From Demequina pelophila (lineage in GTDB: Bacteria; Actinomycetota; Actinomycetes; Actinomycetales; Demequinaceae), in NCBI RefSeq assembly GCF_000971175.1, contig NZ_BBLY01000001.1:109314-173313 (forward strand): 64,000 nt of DNA, given 5' to 3'. Positions within the stretch are counted from its first letter, which is position 1; the number at the start of each line of letters is the position of its first letter. Below are positions 27,224 to 34,762 of the stretch, one piece after another. The notes beneath the pieces are model-generated. The model was not told the DNA's origin. It was given only the letters and a program-made list of their open reading frames with translations, and made no database searches. A program made the position numbers and the translations under genes.

Positions 27224-27973
27224 TCAGGATGCGGCGCCGCGGGTGAGCGGCACGGGATTGTGGCTCGAGTTCTCGATGAGGAAGCTCGTGAGCCCGGGGA
27301 GGTAGCGGTCGTCCGCGGCCTCGACCGCGCGTCCGTCCGGGGTGTAGGAGACGCGGCGCTCGCGCAGCAGCGGGGAGCCGACGGGGACGCCCAGGTGTGC
27401 GGCGTCGGTCGCGTCCGCGCCGATCGCGTCGATCTCGTGGCGGGCCCGCACGAAGTGCAGGCCGTGACCGCGCAGCGTGTCGAAGATCGACGCCGAGTCG
27501 AGGTCCTGGTCGAGCAGCAGTCGTCCGGCCTCCCAGATGAAGGTGGCGCGCTCGAGCATGGTGACGACGCCGTCCGCCGTGCGCACGCGGAGGACCTGGA
27601 CCACGGGGTCGCCCGGCTCGCAGTCGAGCCGACCCGCGGCGATGGCGTCCGCGGGGCGCCGGGCGAGCTCCACGGTCCGCTGGCCGGGCGTGCGGCCGGT
27701 CGCGCGCGTCCACTCCGTGAACGACAGGAACGCATCGAAGGGCTGGGGGACCGCGCCGTCGAGCACGACGGCCTGGCGGCCCTGCCCGCCGGAGATCAGC
27801 CCCGCGGTGCGCAGGGCGGCGAGGGCCTGGCGCACGGGTCCCCGCGACACCCCGAACTCCTCGCGCAGGCTCGCCTCCGACGGCACCCGGTCGCCCGGCG
27901 CCCATTCGCCGGAGACGATGCGCCGCTGCAGCTCGAGGCGCAGGCGTTCGTGGATCGGGGAGGCGGGAGTCAC
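27224..27973 (-). CDS. GntR-family regulator, HutC/UTRA type
   Basis: The 249-residue protein has an N-terminal winged helix (HERLRLELQRRIVSGEWAPG, PSEASLREEFGVSRGPVRQA, LRTAGLISGGQGRQAVV) and a C-terminal UTRA-like ligand domain (LRVRTADGVVTMLERATFIWE ... SYTPDGRAVEAADDRYLPG). It is transcribed divergently from the phosphonate FAD oxidoreductase and upstream of the PhnX-like hydrolase, so it probably senses a phosphonate intermediate. GTG 27973 is preferred over GTG 27982: TATAGT on the minus strand lies 7 nt before it, giving a leaderless start. A candidate operator covers that -10 and the region before the start codon. Confidence 0.85.
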   Translation of the reverse strand: MTPASPIHERLRLELQRRIVSGEWAPGDRVPSEASLREEFGVSRGPVRQALAALRTAGLISGGQGRQAVVLDGAVPQPFDAFLSFTEWTRATGRTPGQRTVELARRPADAIAAGRLDCEPGDPVVQVLRVRTADGVVTMLERATFIWEAGRLLLDQDLDSASIFDTLRGHGLHFVRARHEIDAIGADATDAAHLGVPVGSPLLRERRVSYTPDGRAVEAADDRYLPGLTSFLIENSSHNPVPLTRGAAS

Positions 27974-27974
27974 G

Positions 27975-27991
27975 CACTTCACTATACAAGT
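27975..27991 (-). promoter_or_regulatory. Operator copy 1 over the gntR promoter
   Basis: Read on the minus strand this is ACTTGTATAGTGAAGTG. It contains the gntR -10 TATAGT and ends just before the GTG start. Fourteen of 17 positions match the copy at 28055-28071. Pattern TTGTATAG is in keeping with HutC-type GntR operators. Confidence 0.6.
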
Positions 27992-28054
27992 GGAGCGGTG
28001 CGTGCCGGCGGCTCCGTGCGGGGTCGCGGTGAATATCTGGTGAACGACAAGTGA

Positions 28055-28071
28055 AGTTGTATAGATAAGTG
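28055..28071 (+). promoter_or_regulatory. Operator copy 2 over the phosphonate operon promoter
   Basis: AGTTGTATAGATAAGTG on the plus strand includes TATAGA (28060-28065), a likely -10 for the FAD oxidoreductase gene that starts at 28107. A weak -35 (TGGTGA, 28038-28043) lies 16 nt upstream. It mirrors operator copy 1, so one regulator probably represses both directions. Confidence 0.6.
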
Positions 28072-28106
28072 GCGCCGGGGCGTGGGGCGTCGCCCACCAT
28101 GGACCC

Positions 28107-29237
28107 ATGGACACCACTCAGCACTATGACCTGGCCGTCGTCGGGGCCGGTATCCTGGGCCTCGCCCACGCGTACGCCGCGCACCAGCGGGGGCTGCGCG
28201 TCGTCGTCCTCGACCGCGACCACCACCTGGTGGGCGCGTCCGTGCGGAACTTCGGGCACGCGTCGATCACCGCCCAGGAGGGGGAGCTGCTCGAGCTGGG
28301 CCGGGCCGGCCGCGCGCGGTGGCTCGAGGTCGCGGGCGCGACCGGCATCTACGCGGCGGCCGCGGGCACGCTTGTGGTGGCGCGCACCGCCGCCGAGCGC
28401 GCCCTGGTCGAGGAGCTGCACGCCGCCCGCGGGGACGACGAGGTCGAGCTGCTCGACCCCGCCGCGATGGCCGCGCGCCTCGCCCACGAGGAGGGCGCGC
28501 CCGGCGCCTCGCACGGCGGGGCCTTCCTCCCCGCGGACCTGCGCGTCGACCCCCGCGAGGCGGCGCCCGCGATCGCGCGCTGGCTCGAGGGGCAGGGCGT
28601 CGAGTTCCGCTGGGCCACCTCGGTGCTGGGCCTGGGCGACGGCGTCGTCCGCACCACCCGAGGCGACCTCCGCGCGGACCGCACCGTCGTGTGCGTCGGC
28701 CACGACATCGACTACCTCCTGCCCGACGTCGCCGCCGAGGGTGCGGTGGAGCGCTGCACCCTCGCGGTCGTCACGGTCGACGCGCCGCGCGGCTTCGCGG
28801 CCCAGGCGGGCATCCTCACCTCGACCTCGATGACGCGCTACGACGCGTTCACCTCCCAGCCCTCCGCGGCCGCCGTGCGCACGGAGGTCGAGGGGCGCGC
28901 GCCCGAGCTGCTCGAAATCGGCGCCAACGTCATGATGACGTGGCGCCCCGACGGCAGCCTCGTCGTGGGAGACACCCACGAGTACGGGCCCTCGGCGGAT
29001 CCGTTCGTCTCCGAGCGGGCCATCGCGCTCGTCCTCGAGGAGGCCGCGGCCGTGCTCGGCGTGGATGCGCTGCGCGTCCGCGACCGCTGGCAGGGCGTGT
29101 ACGCGTCCTCGCCCCGGCAGCCGGTGCTCGTCCGCACCCCGATGCCCGACGTGACGGTCGTCTCCGTCACCACGGGCGTCGGCATGACCACCTCGTTCGG
29201 CCTCGGTGAGCGCACCGTGGCCGCCTGGGGCGCATGA
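28107..29237 (+). CDS. Phosphonate-associated FAD-dependent oxidoreductase
   Basis: The 376-residue protein opens with the FAD-binding GxGxxG motif YDLAVVGAGILGLAHAYAA and a D-loop VVVLDRDHHLVGAS, followed by VRNFGHASITAQEGELLELG. It belongs to the DAAO/GlyOx-like flavoenzyme superfamily. The VRNFGHA start and position before phnW match the recurrent FAD enzyme of phosphonate operons, for which oxidation of N-methylated or free 2-aminoethylphosphonate to phosphonoacetaldehyde has been proposed. ATG 28107 is the first family-like start. The phnW ATG follows after a 38-nt gap. Confidence 0.82.
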   Translation: MDTTQHYDLAVVGAGILGLAHAYAAHQRGLRVVVLDRDHHLVGASVRNFGHASITAQEGELLELGRAGRARWLEVAGATGIYAAAAGTLVVARTAAERALVEELHAARGDDEVELLDPAAMAARLAHEEGAPGASHGGAFLPADLRVDPREAAPAIARWLEGQGVEFRWATSVLGLGDGVVRTTRGDLRADRTVVCVGHDIDYLLPDVAAEGAVERCTLAVVTVDAPRGFAAQAGILTSTSMTRYDAFTSQPSAAAVRTEVEGRAPELLEIGANVMMTWRPDGSLVVGDTHEYGPSADPFVSERAIALVLEEAAAVLGVDALRVRDRWQGVYASSPRQPVLVRTPMPDVTVVSVTTGVGMTTSFGLGERTVAAWGA

Positions 29238-29275
29238 GCGCGCCCGGGCCCACCACTCGAACCCTAGGAGCACCC

Positions 29276-30397
29276 ATGCTCGACGACACCCCCGTCCTCC
29301 TCACCCCCGGACCGCTCACCACCTCGGAGCGCACCCGCGCCGCCGCCACCCGCGACCACGGCTCGTGGGACGCGGACTTCGGCCGCCTCACCCGGGACGT
29401 GTGCGACCGCCTGCTGCGCATCGTCGGCGACCCGGCCGACGCGGTCTGCGTGCCCATGCAGGGCTCGGGCACCTTCTCCGTCGAGGCCGCCGTGCGGACG
29501 CTCGTCGGCCCGGGGGAGGGGATCCTGGTGCTCGCCAACGGCGCGTACGGGGAGCGCCTCGCGACGCTCGCCCGCATGGCCGGCCGCCGCGTCGAGGTGC
29601 TCCGCACCGCCACCGACACGCCGCCGGCCCCGGCGGACGTGGCCGCCGCGCTCGACGCCGACCCCGGCCTGGGCGTCGTCGCCGTCATCCACTGCGAGAC
29701 CACCACGGGACTGCTCAACCCGGTCGAGACGATCGCGGACGTGGCGCACGCGCGCGGCCGCCGCGTCATCATCGACGCGATGAGCTCCTTCGCGGTGGTC
29801 GACGTGCCGCTCGCGCACCCCGCCGTCGACGCGGTCGTCGCGGCCTCCGGCAAGGGCCTCGAGGCGCTGCCCGGCGTGGGCTTCGTGTTCCTGTCCTCTC
29901 ACGCGGTCGAGACCCGCCGCGGCCGGTGCGACTCGCACTCGCTCGACCTCATCGCGCAGCACGACTACCTGGTCGCGCACGGCCGCTGGCGCTTCACCCC
30001 GCCCACCCACGTGGTCGCGTCCCTGCGCGAGGCGCTCCTCCAGTACGAGGAGGAGGGCGGCCGCGAGGCCCGCCACGCGCGCTATCGGGCCAACTCGGAC
30101 GCGCTCGTCGAGGGGATGGAGGCGCTGGGACTCCGCCTGTACCTCCCGGAGGAGCTGCGCACCCCGATCATCCATACCTTCTACGCCCCCGAGGTCGCCG
30201 ACTGGAGCTTCCCCCGCTTCTACGACGCCGTCCGCGCGCGCGGCTTCATCCTGTACCCGGGCAAGCTCACGGACGAGGAGACCTTCCGCGTCGGCTGCAT
30301 CGGCGCGATCGACGCGGACACGATCCGTGAGGCGGTCGCGGCCGTCGCGGAGGCCTTCGCAGAGCTCGGCTACGCGCCCGTCCCCGCCACCGCCTGA
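29276..30397 (+). CDS. phnW: 2-aminoethylphosphonate-pyruvate transaminase
   Basis: PhnW moves the amino group of 2-aminoethylphosphonate (AEP) to pyruvate, giving phosphonoacetaldehyde and alanine. The 373-residue class V PLP enzyme begins with LLTPGPLTTSERTRAAATRDHGSWD and has MQGSGTFSVEAA, HCETTTGLLNP and IIDAMSSFA. The PLP lysine is in ASGKGLEALPGVGFVF (K193). Start ATG 29276 is chosen for its AGGAG at 29266-29270; an upstream ATG at 29234 overlaps the preceding gene but lacks this support. With the PhnX-like hydrolase it gives a complete AEP degradation route. Confidence 0.9.
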   Translation: MLDDTPVLLTPGPLTTSERTRAAATRDHGSWDADFGRLTRDVCDRLLRIVGDPADAVCVPMQGSGTFSVEAAVRTLVGPGEGILVLANGAYGERLATLARMAGRRVEVLRTATDTPPAPADVAAALDADPGLGVVAVIHCETTTGLLNPVETIADVAHARGRRVIIDAMSSFAVVDVPLAHPAVDAVVAASGKGLEALPGVGFVFLSSHAVETRRGRCDSHSLDLIAQHDYLVAHGRWRFTPPTHVVASLREALLQYEEEGGREARHARYRANSDALVEGMEALGLRLYLPEELRTPIIHTFYAPEVADWSFPRFYDAVRARGFILYPGKLTDEETFRVGCIGAIDADTIREAVAAVAEAFAELGYAPVPATA

Positions 30398-30407
30398 CTG
30401 CCGCTCC

Positions 30408-30447
30408 GACGCCCGCCCGGCCCGCGCATCGGCCCCGGGCGGGCGTC
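30408..30447 (+). terminator. Hairpin after phnW
   Basis: GACGCCCGCCCGG (30408-30420) pairs perfectly with CCGGGCGGGCGTC (30435-30447), 10 nt after the phnW stop. The 14-nt loop contains GCATCGGCC, a variant of the window-wide GCATCGTCC word. Confidence 0.65.
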
Positions 30448-30453
30448 CCCGGA

Positions 30454-30491
30454 ACGGCCGCCCCCGTCCCGTCGCGGACAGGGGCGGCCGT
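30454..30491 (+). terminator. Second hairpin before rpsO
   Basis: ACGGCCGCCCC (30454-30464) pairs with GGGGCGGCCGT (30481-30491). An inner GTCC/GGAC pairing (30466-30469 with 30476-30479) extends the stem across one mismatch. It sits directly upstream of the rpsO -10, so it probably insulates rpsO from phnW read-through. Confidence 0.55.
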
Positions 30492-30495
30492 CCTG

Positions 30496-30586
30496 TATGC
30501 TTGGACGTCGCCGTAAGAACGGCCGCGGATCGTAGAGCCCCGGAGAACAGGCCCGGGCGCGCCGCGCAACAACCTAGGGAGACACC
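30496..30586 (+). promoter_or_regulatory. rpsO promoter and leader
   Basis: TGTATGCT (TATGCT at 30496-30501) is an extended -10. The resulting leader of about 80 nt contains a small hairpin GCCGT-AAGA-ACGGC (30510-30523), a GC-rich region, then GGGAGA as Shine-Dalgarno. S15 proteins often bind their own leader; autoregulation here is a possibility only. Confidence 0.45.
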
Positions 30587-30856
30587 ATGTCGCTCGACGT
30601 CGCAACCAAGAAGTCCATCATGGCCGAGTACGGCACCGGCGAGGGTGACACCGGTTCGCCCGAGGTCCAGATCGCGCTGCTGTCGCGTCGCATCTCCGAC
30701 CTGACCGAGCACCTCAAGGAGCACAAGCACGACCACCACTCGCGTCGTGGCCTCCTCCTGCTCGTCGGCCGCCGCCGCAACCTGCTCAACTACCTCCAGC
30801 GCGTGGACATCAACCGCTACCGCTCGCTGATCGAGCGTCTGGGCCTGCGCCGCTAA
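30587..30856 (+). CDS. rpsO: 30S ribosomal protein S15
   Basis: S15 binds 16S rRNA in the central domain of the 30S subunit. The 89-residue sequence is canonical: [41 protein letters not shown] and [17 protein letters not shown]. Start ATG 30587 follows GGGAGA. A terminator follows and pnp is next, the conserved rpsO-pnp pair. Confidence 0.98.
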   Translation: MSLDVATKKSIMAEYGTGEGDTGSPEVQIALLSRRISDLTEHLKEHKHDHHSRRGLLLLVGRRRNLLNYLQRVDINRYRSLIERLGLRR

Positions 30857-30875
30857 GCGCAGCCCGTCCGCGTTC

Positions 30876-30915
30876 GCCCGGTCGCGCCTCCTCGGAGTCG
30901 CAGCGACCGGGCTTT
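30876..30915 (+). terminator. rpsO terminator
   Basis: GCCCGGTCGC (30876-30885) pairs with GCGACCGGGC (30903-30912), followed by TTT. This is one of the few hairpins in the window with a T run, 20 nt after the rpsO stop. Confidence 0.8.
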
Positions 30916-30922
30916 CGCGTAT

Positions 30923-31000
30923 CCGGGGACGATGCGCCGGCCGGCTCCCGTACGCCCCGCGCGCCGCGCGCGGGGCCCGGAACCCCGGCATCGTCCCCGG
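30923..31000. repeat. Large inverted repeat with inner hairpin between rpsO and pnp
   Basis: CCGGGGACGATGC (30923-30935) and GCATCGTCCCCGG (30988-31000) form perfect 13-bp arms. Inside is a 10-bp all-GC hairpin GCCCCGCGCG / CGCGCGGGGC with a 3-nt loop. Both outer arms contain the window-wide GGACGATGC word. The structure could serve RNA processing between rpsO and pnp. Confidence 0.6.
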
Positions 31001-31007
31001 TGACTGA

Positions 31008-31198
31008 TACCATGAGGGCGGCTCGGACATCCGGGCCGACCAACACAACCTGGCAGGCCAGCCGGATGCTGATCCTCGGTGGTGATGGGCAGAACCTCCG
31101 CAGGTGCGGACCGTTCTGAGCATTTCGACTGACGATCAGTCTCAGTGGCGAGAGCCATATCCGCCTGCCTGCCTCGAATAGGCAAGGAGCAACTCCGC
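31008..31198 (+). promoter_or_regulatory. Long structured pnp leader
   Basis: TACCAT (31008-31013) is a possible -10, which would give a leader of about 180 nt. Hairpins are visible: CAGAAC/GTTCTG enclosing CCGCA-GG-TGCGG (31090-31118), GACTGA-CGA-TCAGTC (31127-31141) and GCCT-CGAAT-AGGC (31171-31183), the last directly abutting the Shine-Dalgarno AAGGAG (31184-31189). PNPase often autoregulates through its leader; that is inference here. Confidence 0.4.
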
Positions 31199-33427
31199 AT
31201 GGAGGGTCCTGAGATCACTTTCGCCGAAGCCACGATCGACAACGGTCGCTTCGGCACCCGCACCGTCCGGTTCGAGACGGGTCGCCTCGCCAAGCAGGCC
31301 GCCGGCTCCGCCGCGGCCTACCTCGACGGCGAGACGATGCTGCTGTCGGCCACCACCGCGGGCAAGTCCCCGCGCGACGGCTTCGACTTCTTCCCCCTGA
31401 CCGTCGACGTCGAGGAGCGCCAGTACGCCGCCGGCAAGATCCCCGGCTCGTTCTTCCGCCGCGAGGGCCGTCCCACCACGGACGCCATCCTCACGTGTCG
31501 CCTGATCGACCGTCCGCTGCGTCCGTCCTTCGTGTCGGGCCTGCGCAACGAGATCCAGGTGGTCGTGGACGTCCTCGCGATCCACCCCGACGACCAGTAC
31601 GACGTCATCGCGATCAACGCCGCGTCGATGTCCACCCAGCTCGCCGGCCTGCCCTTCTCGGGCCCCATCGGCGGCGTGCGCATCGCGCTCATCGACGGCC
31701 AGTGGGTGTGCTTCCCCCGCTACTCCGAGATGGAGCGCGCGGTGTTCGACATGGTCGTCGCCGGCCGTGTCGTGGGTGACGACGTCGCGATCATGATGGT
31801 CGAGGCCGAGGCCACCGACGACGCCTTCAACCTCATCTCCGAGGGCGCCCAGGCGCCCACCGAGACCGTCGTAGCCGAGGGCCTCGAGGCCGCCAAGCCC
31901 TTCATCCGCGCGCTGTGCGAGGCGCAGGCGAAGGTCGCCGACCAGGCCGCCAAGGAGACCGCGGAGTTCCCGCGCTTCCTCGACTACCAGGACGACGTGT
32001 TCGCCGCCGTCGCGCCCGCCATCGAGGGCGACCTCGCCGAGGCGCTCCAGATCGCCGACAAGCAGACCCGCGAGTCGCGCCTGGACGAGATCAAGGCCGG
32101 CGCGCTGGAGAAGTTCGCCCCCGAGTTCGAGGGCCGCGAGAAGGAGATCTCCTCGGTGGTCCGCTCGGTCACCAAGCAGACCATCCGTCAGCGCATCCTC
32201 AAGGACGGCGTCCGCATCGACGGCCGCGGCCTCAAGGACATCCGTCCCCTCTCGGCCGAGGTTGCCGTGGTGCCCCGCGTGCACGGCTCGGCGCTGTTCG
32301 AGCGCGGTGAGACCCAGATCATGGGCATCACCACGCTGAACATGCTCAAGATGGAGCAGCAGATCGACTCGTTCTCGCCCGAGACGCACAAGCGCTACAT
32401 GCACCACTACAACTTCCCGCCGTTCTCGACCGGCGAGACCGGCCGCGTGGGCAGCCCCAAGCGCCGCGAGATCGGCCACGGCGCGCTCGCCGAGCGTGCG
32501 CTCGTGCCGGTGCTCCCGTCGCGCGAGGACTTCCCCTACGCGATCCGTCAGGTGTCCGAGGCGCTCGGCTCGAACGGCTCGACCTCGATGGGCTCCGTGT
32601 GCGCCTCGACGCTCGCGCTGCTCAACGCCGGTGTCCCGCTGCGCGACCGCGTGGCCGGCATCGCCATGGGCCTCGTGTCCGACACGGTCGACGGCGAGAC
32701 CCGCTACGCGGCGCTCACCGACATCCTGGGCGCGGAGGACGCGTTCGGCGACATGGACTTCAAGGTCGCCGGTACCCGTGACTTCGTCACCGCCATCCAG
32801 CTCGACACCAAGCTCGACGGCATCCCCGCCTCGGTCCTGGCCGGCGCGCTCCAGCAGGCGTACGACGCCCGCGTCCACATCCTGGGCGTGATGGAGCAGG
32901 CCATCGTCGAGCCCGACGAGATGAGCCCCCACGCCCCGCGCGTGATCTCGGTGCGCATCCCCGTCGACAAGATCGGCGAGGTCATCGGCCCCAAGGGCAA
33001 GATGATCAACCAGATCCAGGACGACACGGGCGCCGACATCTCGATCGAGGACGACGGCACCGTGTACATCGGCGCCACCGATGGCCCGTCCGCCGAGGCC
33101 GCGCGCGCGGCGATCAACGCGATCGCCAACCCGCACGTGCCCGAGGTGGGCGAGCGCTTCGTCGGCACCGTGGTGAAGACCGTCGCCTTCGGCGCCTTCA
33201 TCTCGCTCACCCCCGGCAAGGACGGCCTGCTGCACATCTCGCAGATCCGCAAGCTCGTGGGCGGCAAGCGCGTCGAGAACGTCGAGGACGTCCTGGGCGT
33301 CGGCCAGAAGATCCAGGTCGAGATCACCGAGGTCGACCCGCGCGGCAAGCTCTCGCTCGGCGTCGTCGAGGAGGCCGGCTCGGAGGGCTCGTCCGAGTCC
33401 GCCGACGAGGAGTCCGTCGAGGCGTAA
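31199..33427 (+). CDS. pnp: Polyribonucleotide nucleotidyltransferase
   Basis: PNPase degrades RNA 3'-5' phosphorolytically. The 742-residue protein has two RNase PH domains (first [21 protein letters not shown] and RPLRPSF; second [13 protein letters not shown] and [20 protein letters not shown]). A KH domain ([19 protein letters not shown]) and an S1 domain ([21 protein letters not shown]) lie at the C terminus. ATG 31199 is used because AAGGAG lies nine bases upstream and homologues begin near [11 protein letters not shown]. An in-frame GTG upstream at 31145 lies in the leader. Confidence 0.97.
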   Translation: MEGPEITFAEATIDNGRFGTRTVRFETGRLAKQAAGSAAAYLDGETMLLSATTAGKSPRDGFDFFPLTVDVEERQYAAGKIPGSFFRREGRPTTDAILTCRLIDRPLRPSFVSGLRNEIQVVVDVLAIHPDDQYDVIAINAASMSTQLAGLPFSGPIGGVRIALIDGQWVCFPRYSEMERAVFDMVVAGRVVGDDVAIMMVEAEATDDAFNLISEGAQAPTETVVAEGLEAAKPFIRALCEAQAKVADQAAKETAEFPRFLDYQDDVFAAVAPAIEGDLAEALQIADKQTRESRLDEIKAGALEKFAPEFEGREKEISSVVRSVTKQTIRQRILKDGVRIDGRGLKDIRPLSAEVAVVPRVHGSALFERGETQIMGITTLNMLKMEQQIDSFSPETHKRYMHHYNFPPFSTGETGRVGSPKRREIGHGALAERALVPVLPSREDFPYAIRQVSEALGSNGSTSMGSVCASTLALLNAGVPLRDRVAGIAMGLVSDTVDGETRYAALTDILGAEDAFGDMDFKVAGTRDFVTAIQLDTKLDGIPASVLAGALQQAYDARVHILGVMEQAIVEPDEMSPHAPRVISVRIPVDKIGEVIGPKGKMINQIQDDTGADISIEDDGTVYIGATDGPSAEAARAAINAIANPHVPEVGERFVGTVVKTVAFGAFISLTPGKDGLLHISQIRKLVGGKRVENVEDVLGVGQKIQVEITEVDPRGKLSLGVVEEAGSEGSSESADEESVEA

Positions 33428-33444
33428 GGCTCTCAGCGTCACGT

Positions 33445-33489
33445 CCGCAGGGGCGGTCCCGGTGCGCCGGGGCCGCCCCTGCGGCGTTT
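33445..33489 (+). terminator. pnp terminator
   Basis: Eighteen bases at 33445-33462 pair with 33467-33484 (one G-U wobble) around a TGCG loop, followed by CGTTTC. It begins 17 nt after the pnp stop. Confidence 0.85.
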
Positions 33490-33512
33490 CACCACCCGTC
33501 GCCCCAGCCCAC

Positions 33513-33615
33513 CCAACCCGCACGTCGGACCGTGCCGCGCATCGTCCGACATGCGGGTCGGTGGCGACCTCCATGGCGGATGCATCCCCGAACGGTCCGA
33601 CATCCGGGCGGGTTG
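33513..33615. repeat. Three copies of a 20-bp palindromic-type repeat
   Basis: Related units lie at 33513-33532 (minus strand, CGGTCCGACGTGCGGG), 33543-33561 (CGTCCGACATGCGGG) and 33593-33615 (CGGTCCGACATCCGGG). The first two face each other and can form a 14-bp stem with one mismatch and a 13-nt loop. The pattern resembles REP-type intergenic repeats. No gene is visible from 33490 to 33657. Confidence 0.55.
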
Positions 33616-33657
33616 CTGGGGAGTCCTGCGGCGGTGACGGGCCGGCGGCAGTGCGCG

Positions 33658-33663
33658 ACTAGG
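33658..33663. repeat. IS target-site duplication, left copy
   Basis: ACTAGG immediately left of the IS end. The identical hexamer is at 34748-34753. The central CTAG matches the known NCTAGN preference of IS481 elements. Confidence 0.85.
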
Positions 33664-34747
33664 TGTACCGGGCCAGCACGTTGGTAGCGCCGTTCGAGTT
33701 GTGAAGAGGAGAACCTCCGGGCTTAGTGGAGATGTCTGACGTCTGCACAACCCGGAGGTTCTCGTGTCCCACGCTAATGCTCGTCTGACCGTGCACGGCA
33801 GGCGTCTGATCGTCGAACGCCACCGACAGGGCTGGGCTCAAGCCCACATCGCGGCCGCGATGGGGGTGTCCCGCAAGTGCGTCCACACATGGATCGCGCG
33901 GTTCGAAGCCGAAGGCGACGACGGGCTGGTCGATCGCAGCAGTCGTCCCCATCATTGCCCGACGCGGGTCAGCAGCGATGTTGAGGCCGCGGTCCTCGAG
34001 CATCGACGCGCGACCCGGCAGGGCCGCGATGGTGTCGCAGCGGACCTGGGCCTTGCTCCCCGTACGGTCTCGCGCATCCTCGCCCGCCACCACATGGCCC
34101 ACATCGCCGCGCTGGACCCGATCACAGGCGAGGCGATCCGCGCGTCGAAGACGACGGCGGTGCGATACGAGCGGGAGCGTCCCGGCGAACTGGTCCACAT
34201 GGACGTCAAGAAGCTCGGACGCATCCCCGACGGCGGCGGCTGGCGTGGACGCGGCGAAACAGTCGCCAACCATCAATCCAGGACCGACAAGCACACCAAG
34301 GTCGGCTACGACTACATCCACTCCGTCGTCGACGACCACTCCCGCCTGGCCTACTCCGAAGTCCTCACGGATGAGAAGGGCGCGACCTGTGCCGCGTTCT
34401 TCGAGCGCGCGATCGACTACTTCGCCGCTCACGGCATCGACCGGATCGAGCAGTTGATGACGGACAACGCCTGGGCCTACCGATGGTCGCTGCGCGAGGT
34501 GTGCGCCGCCCACGGCATCGCCCAGAAGTTCATCCGCCCCCACTGCCCATGGCAGAACGGCAAGGCTGAACGCTACAACCGCACCCTTGCGACCGAGTGG
34601 GCCTACCGGCAAGTCTTCACATCGAACGACGCGCGAGCCGCAACCCTGGCACCCTGGATCGAGTACTACAACACCCGACGCCGGCATCAAGCCCTCGCAG
34701 GACTCCCACCGATCAGCCGACTGCCACCAACCTCATGACCGGGTACA
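33664..34747 (+). mobile_element. Complete IS481-family insertion sequence
   Basis: The 1084-bp element begins TGTACCGGG and ends CCCGGTACA-like (read outward TGTACCCGG). Imperfect 25-bp terminal inverted repeats (33664-33688 and 34723-34747) match at 19 positions. It carries one intact transposase gene and is flanked by 6-bp ACTAGG duplications, so it is recent and probably active. It separates pnp from the M16 peptidase gene, which are usually adjacent. It has lower GC than the flanks and none of the GGACGATGC words. Confidence 0.92.
33764..34738 (+). CDS. IS481-family transposase
   Basis: The 324-residue DDE transposase has an N-terminal helix-turn-helix (HGRRLIVERHRQGWAQAHIA, MGVSRKCVHTWIARFEAEG) and an integrase core. 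The acidic triad is readable as HMDVKKLG, MTDNAWAY and NGKAERYNRTL, with PHCPWQNGKAE typical of the IS481 family. The C terminus has WIEYYNTRRRHQALAGLPP. The GTG start at 33764 follows GGAGG about eight bases upstream. The gene is intact, with no frameshift. Confidence 0.94.
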   Translation: MSHANARLTVHGRRLIVERHRQGWAQAHIAAAMGVSRKCVHTWIARFEAEGDDGLVDRSSRPHHCPTRVSSDVEAAVLEHRRATRQGRDGVAADLGLAPRTVSRILARHHMAHIAALDPITGEAIRASKTTAVRYERERPGELVHMDVKKLGRIPDGGGWRGRGETVANHQSRTDKHTKVGYDYIHSVVDDHSRLAYSEVLTDEKGATCAAFFERAIDYFAAHGIDRIEQLMTDNAWAYRWSLREVCAAHGIAQKFIRPHCPWQNGKAERYNRTLATEWAYRQVFTSNDARAATLAPWIEYYNTRRRHQALAGLPPISRLPPTS

Positions 34748-34753
34748 ACTAGG
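34748..34753. repeat. IS target-site duplication, right copy
   Basis: ACTAGG directly after the IS right end. Together with CT it rebuilds TAGGCT (34750-34755), the -10 of the M16 peptidase gene. Confidence 0.85.
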
Positions 34754-34755
34754 CT
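34750..34755 (+). promoter_or_regulatory. -10 of M16 peptidase gene at the IS junction
   Basis: TAGGCT lies seven bases before the ATG at 34763, the leaderless pattern seen across this genome. The IS insertion kept this hexamer but replaced everything upstream of it with IS sequence. Confidence 0.5.
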
Positions 34756-34762
34756 CGCCCCC

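Noticed and set aside
31145..31198. N-terminal extension of PNPase from GTG 31145
   Set aside because: It would place the Shine-Dalgarno AAGGAG and a hairpin inside the coding region, and the added residues are not family-like.
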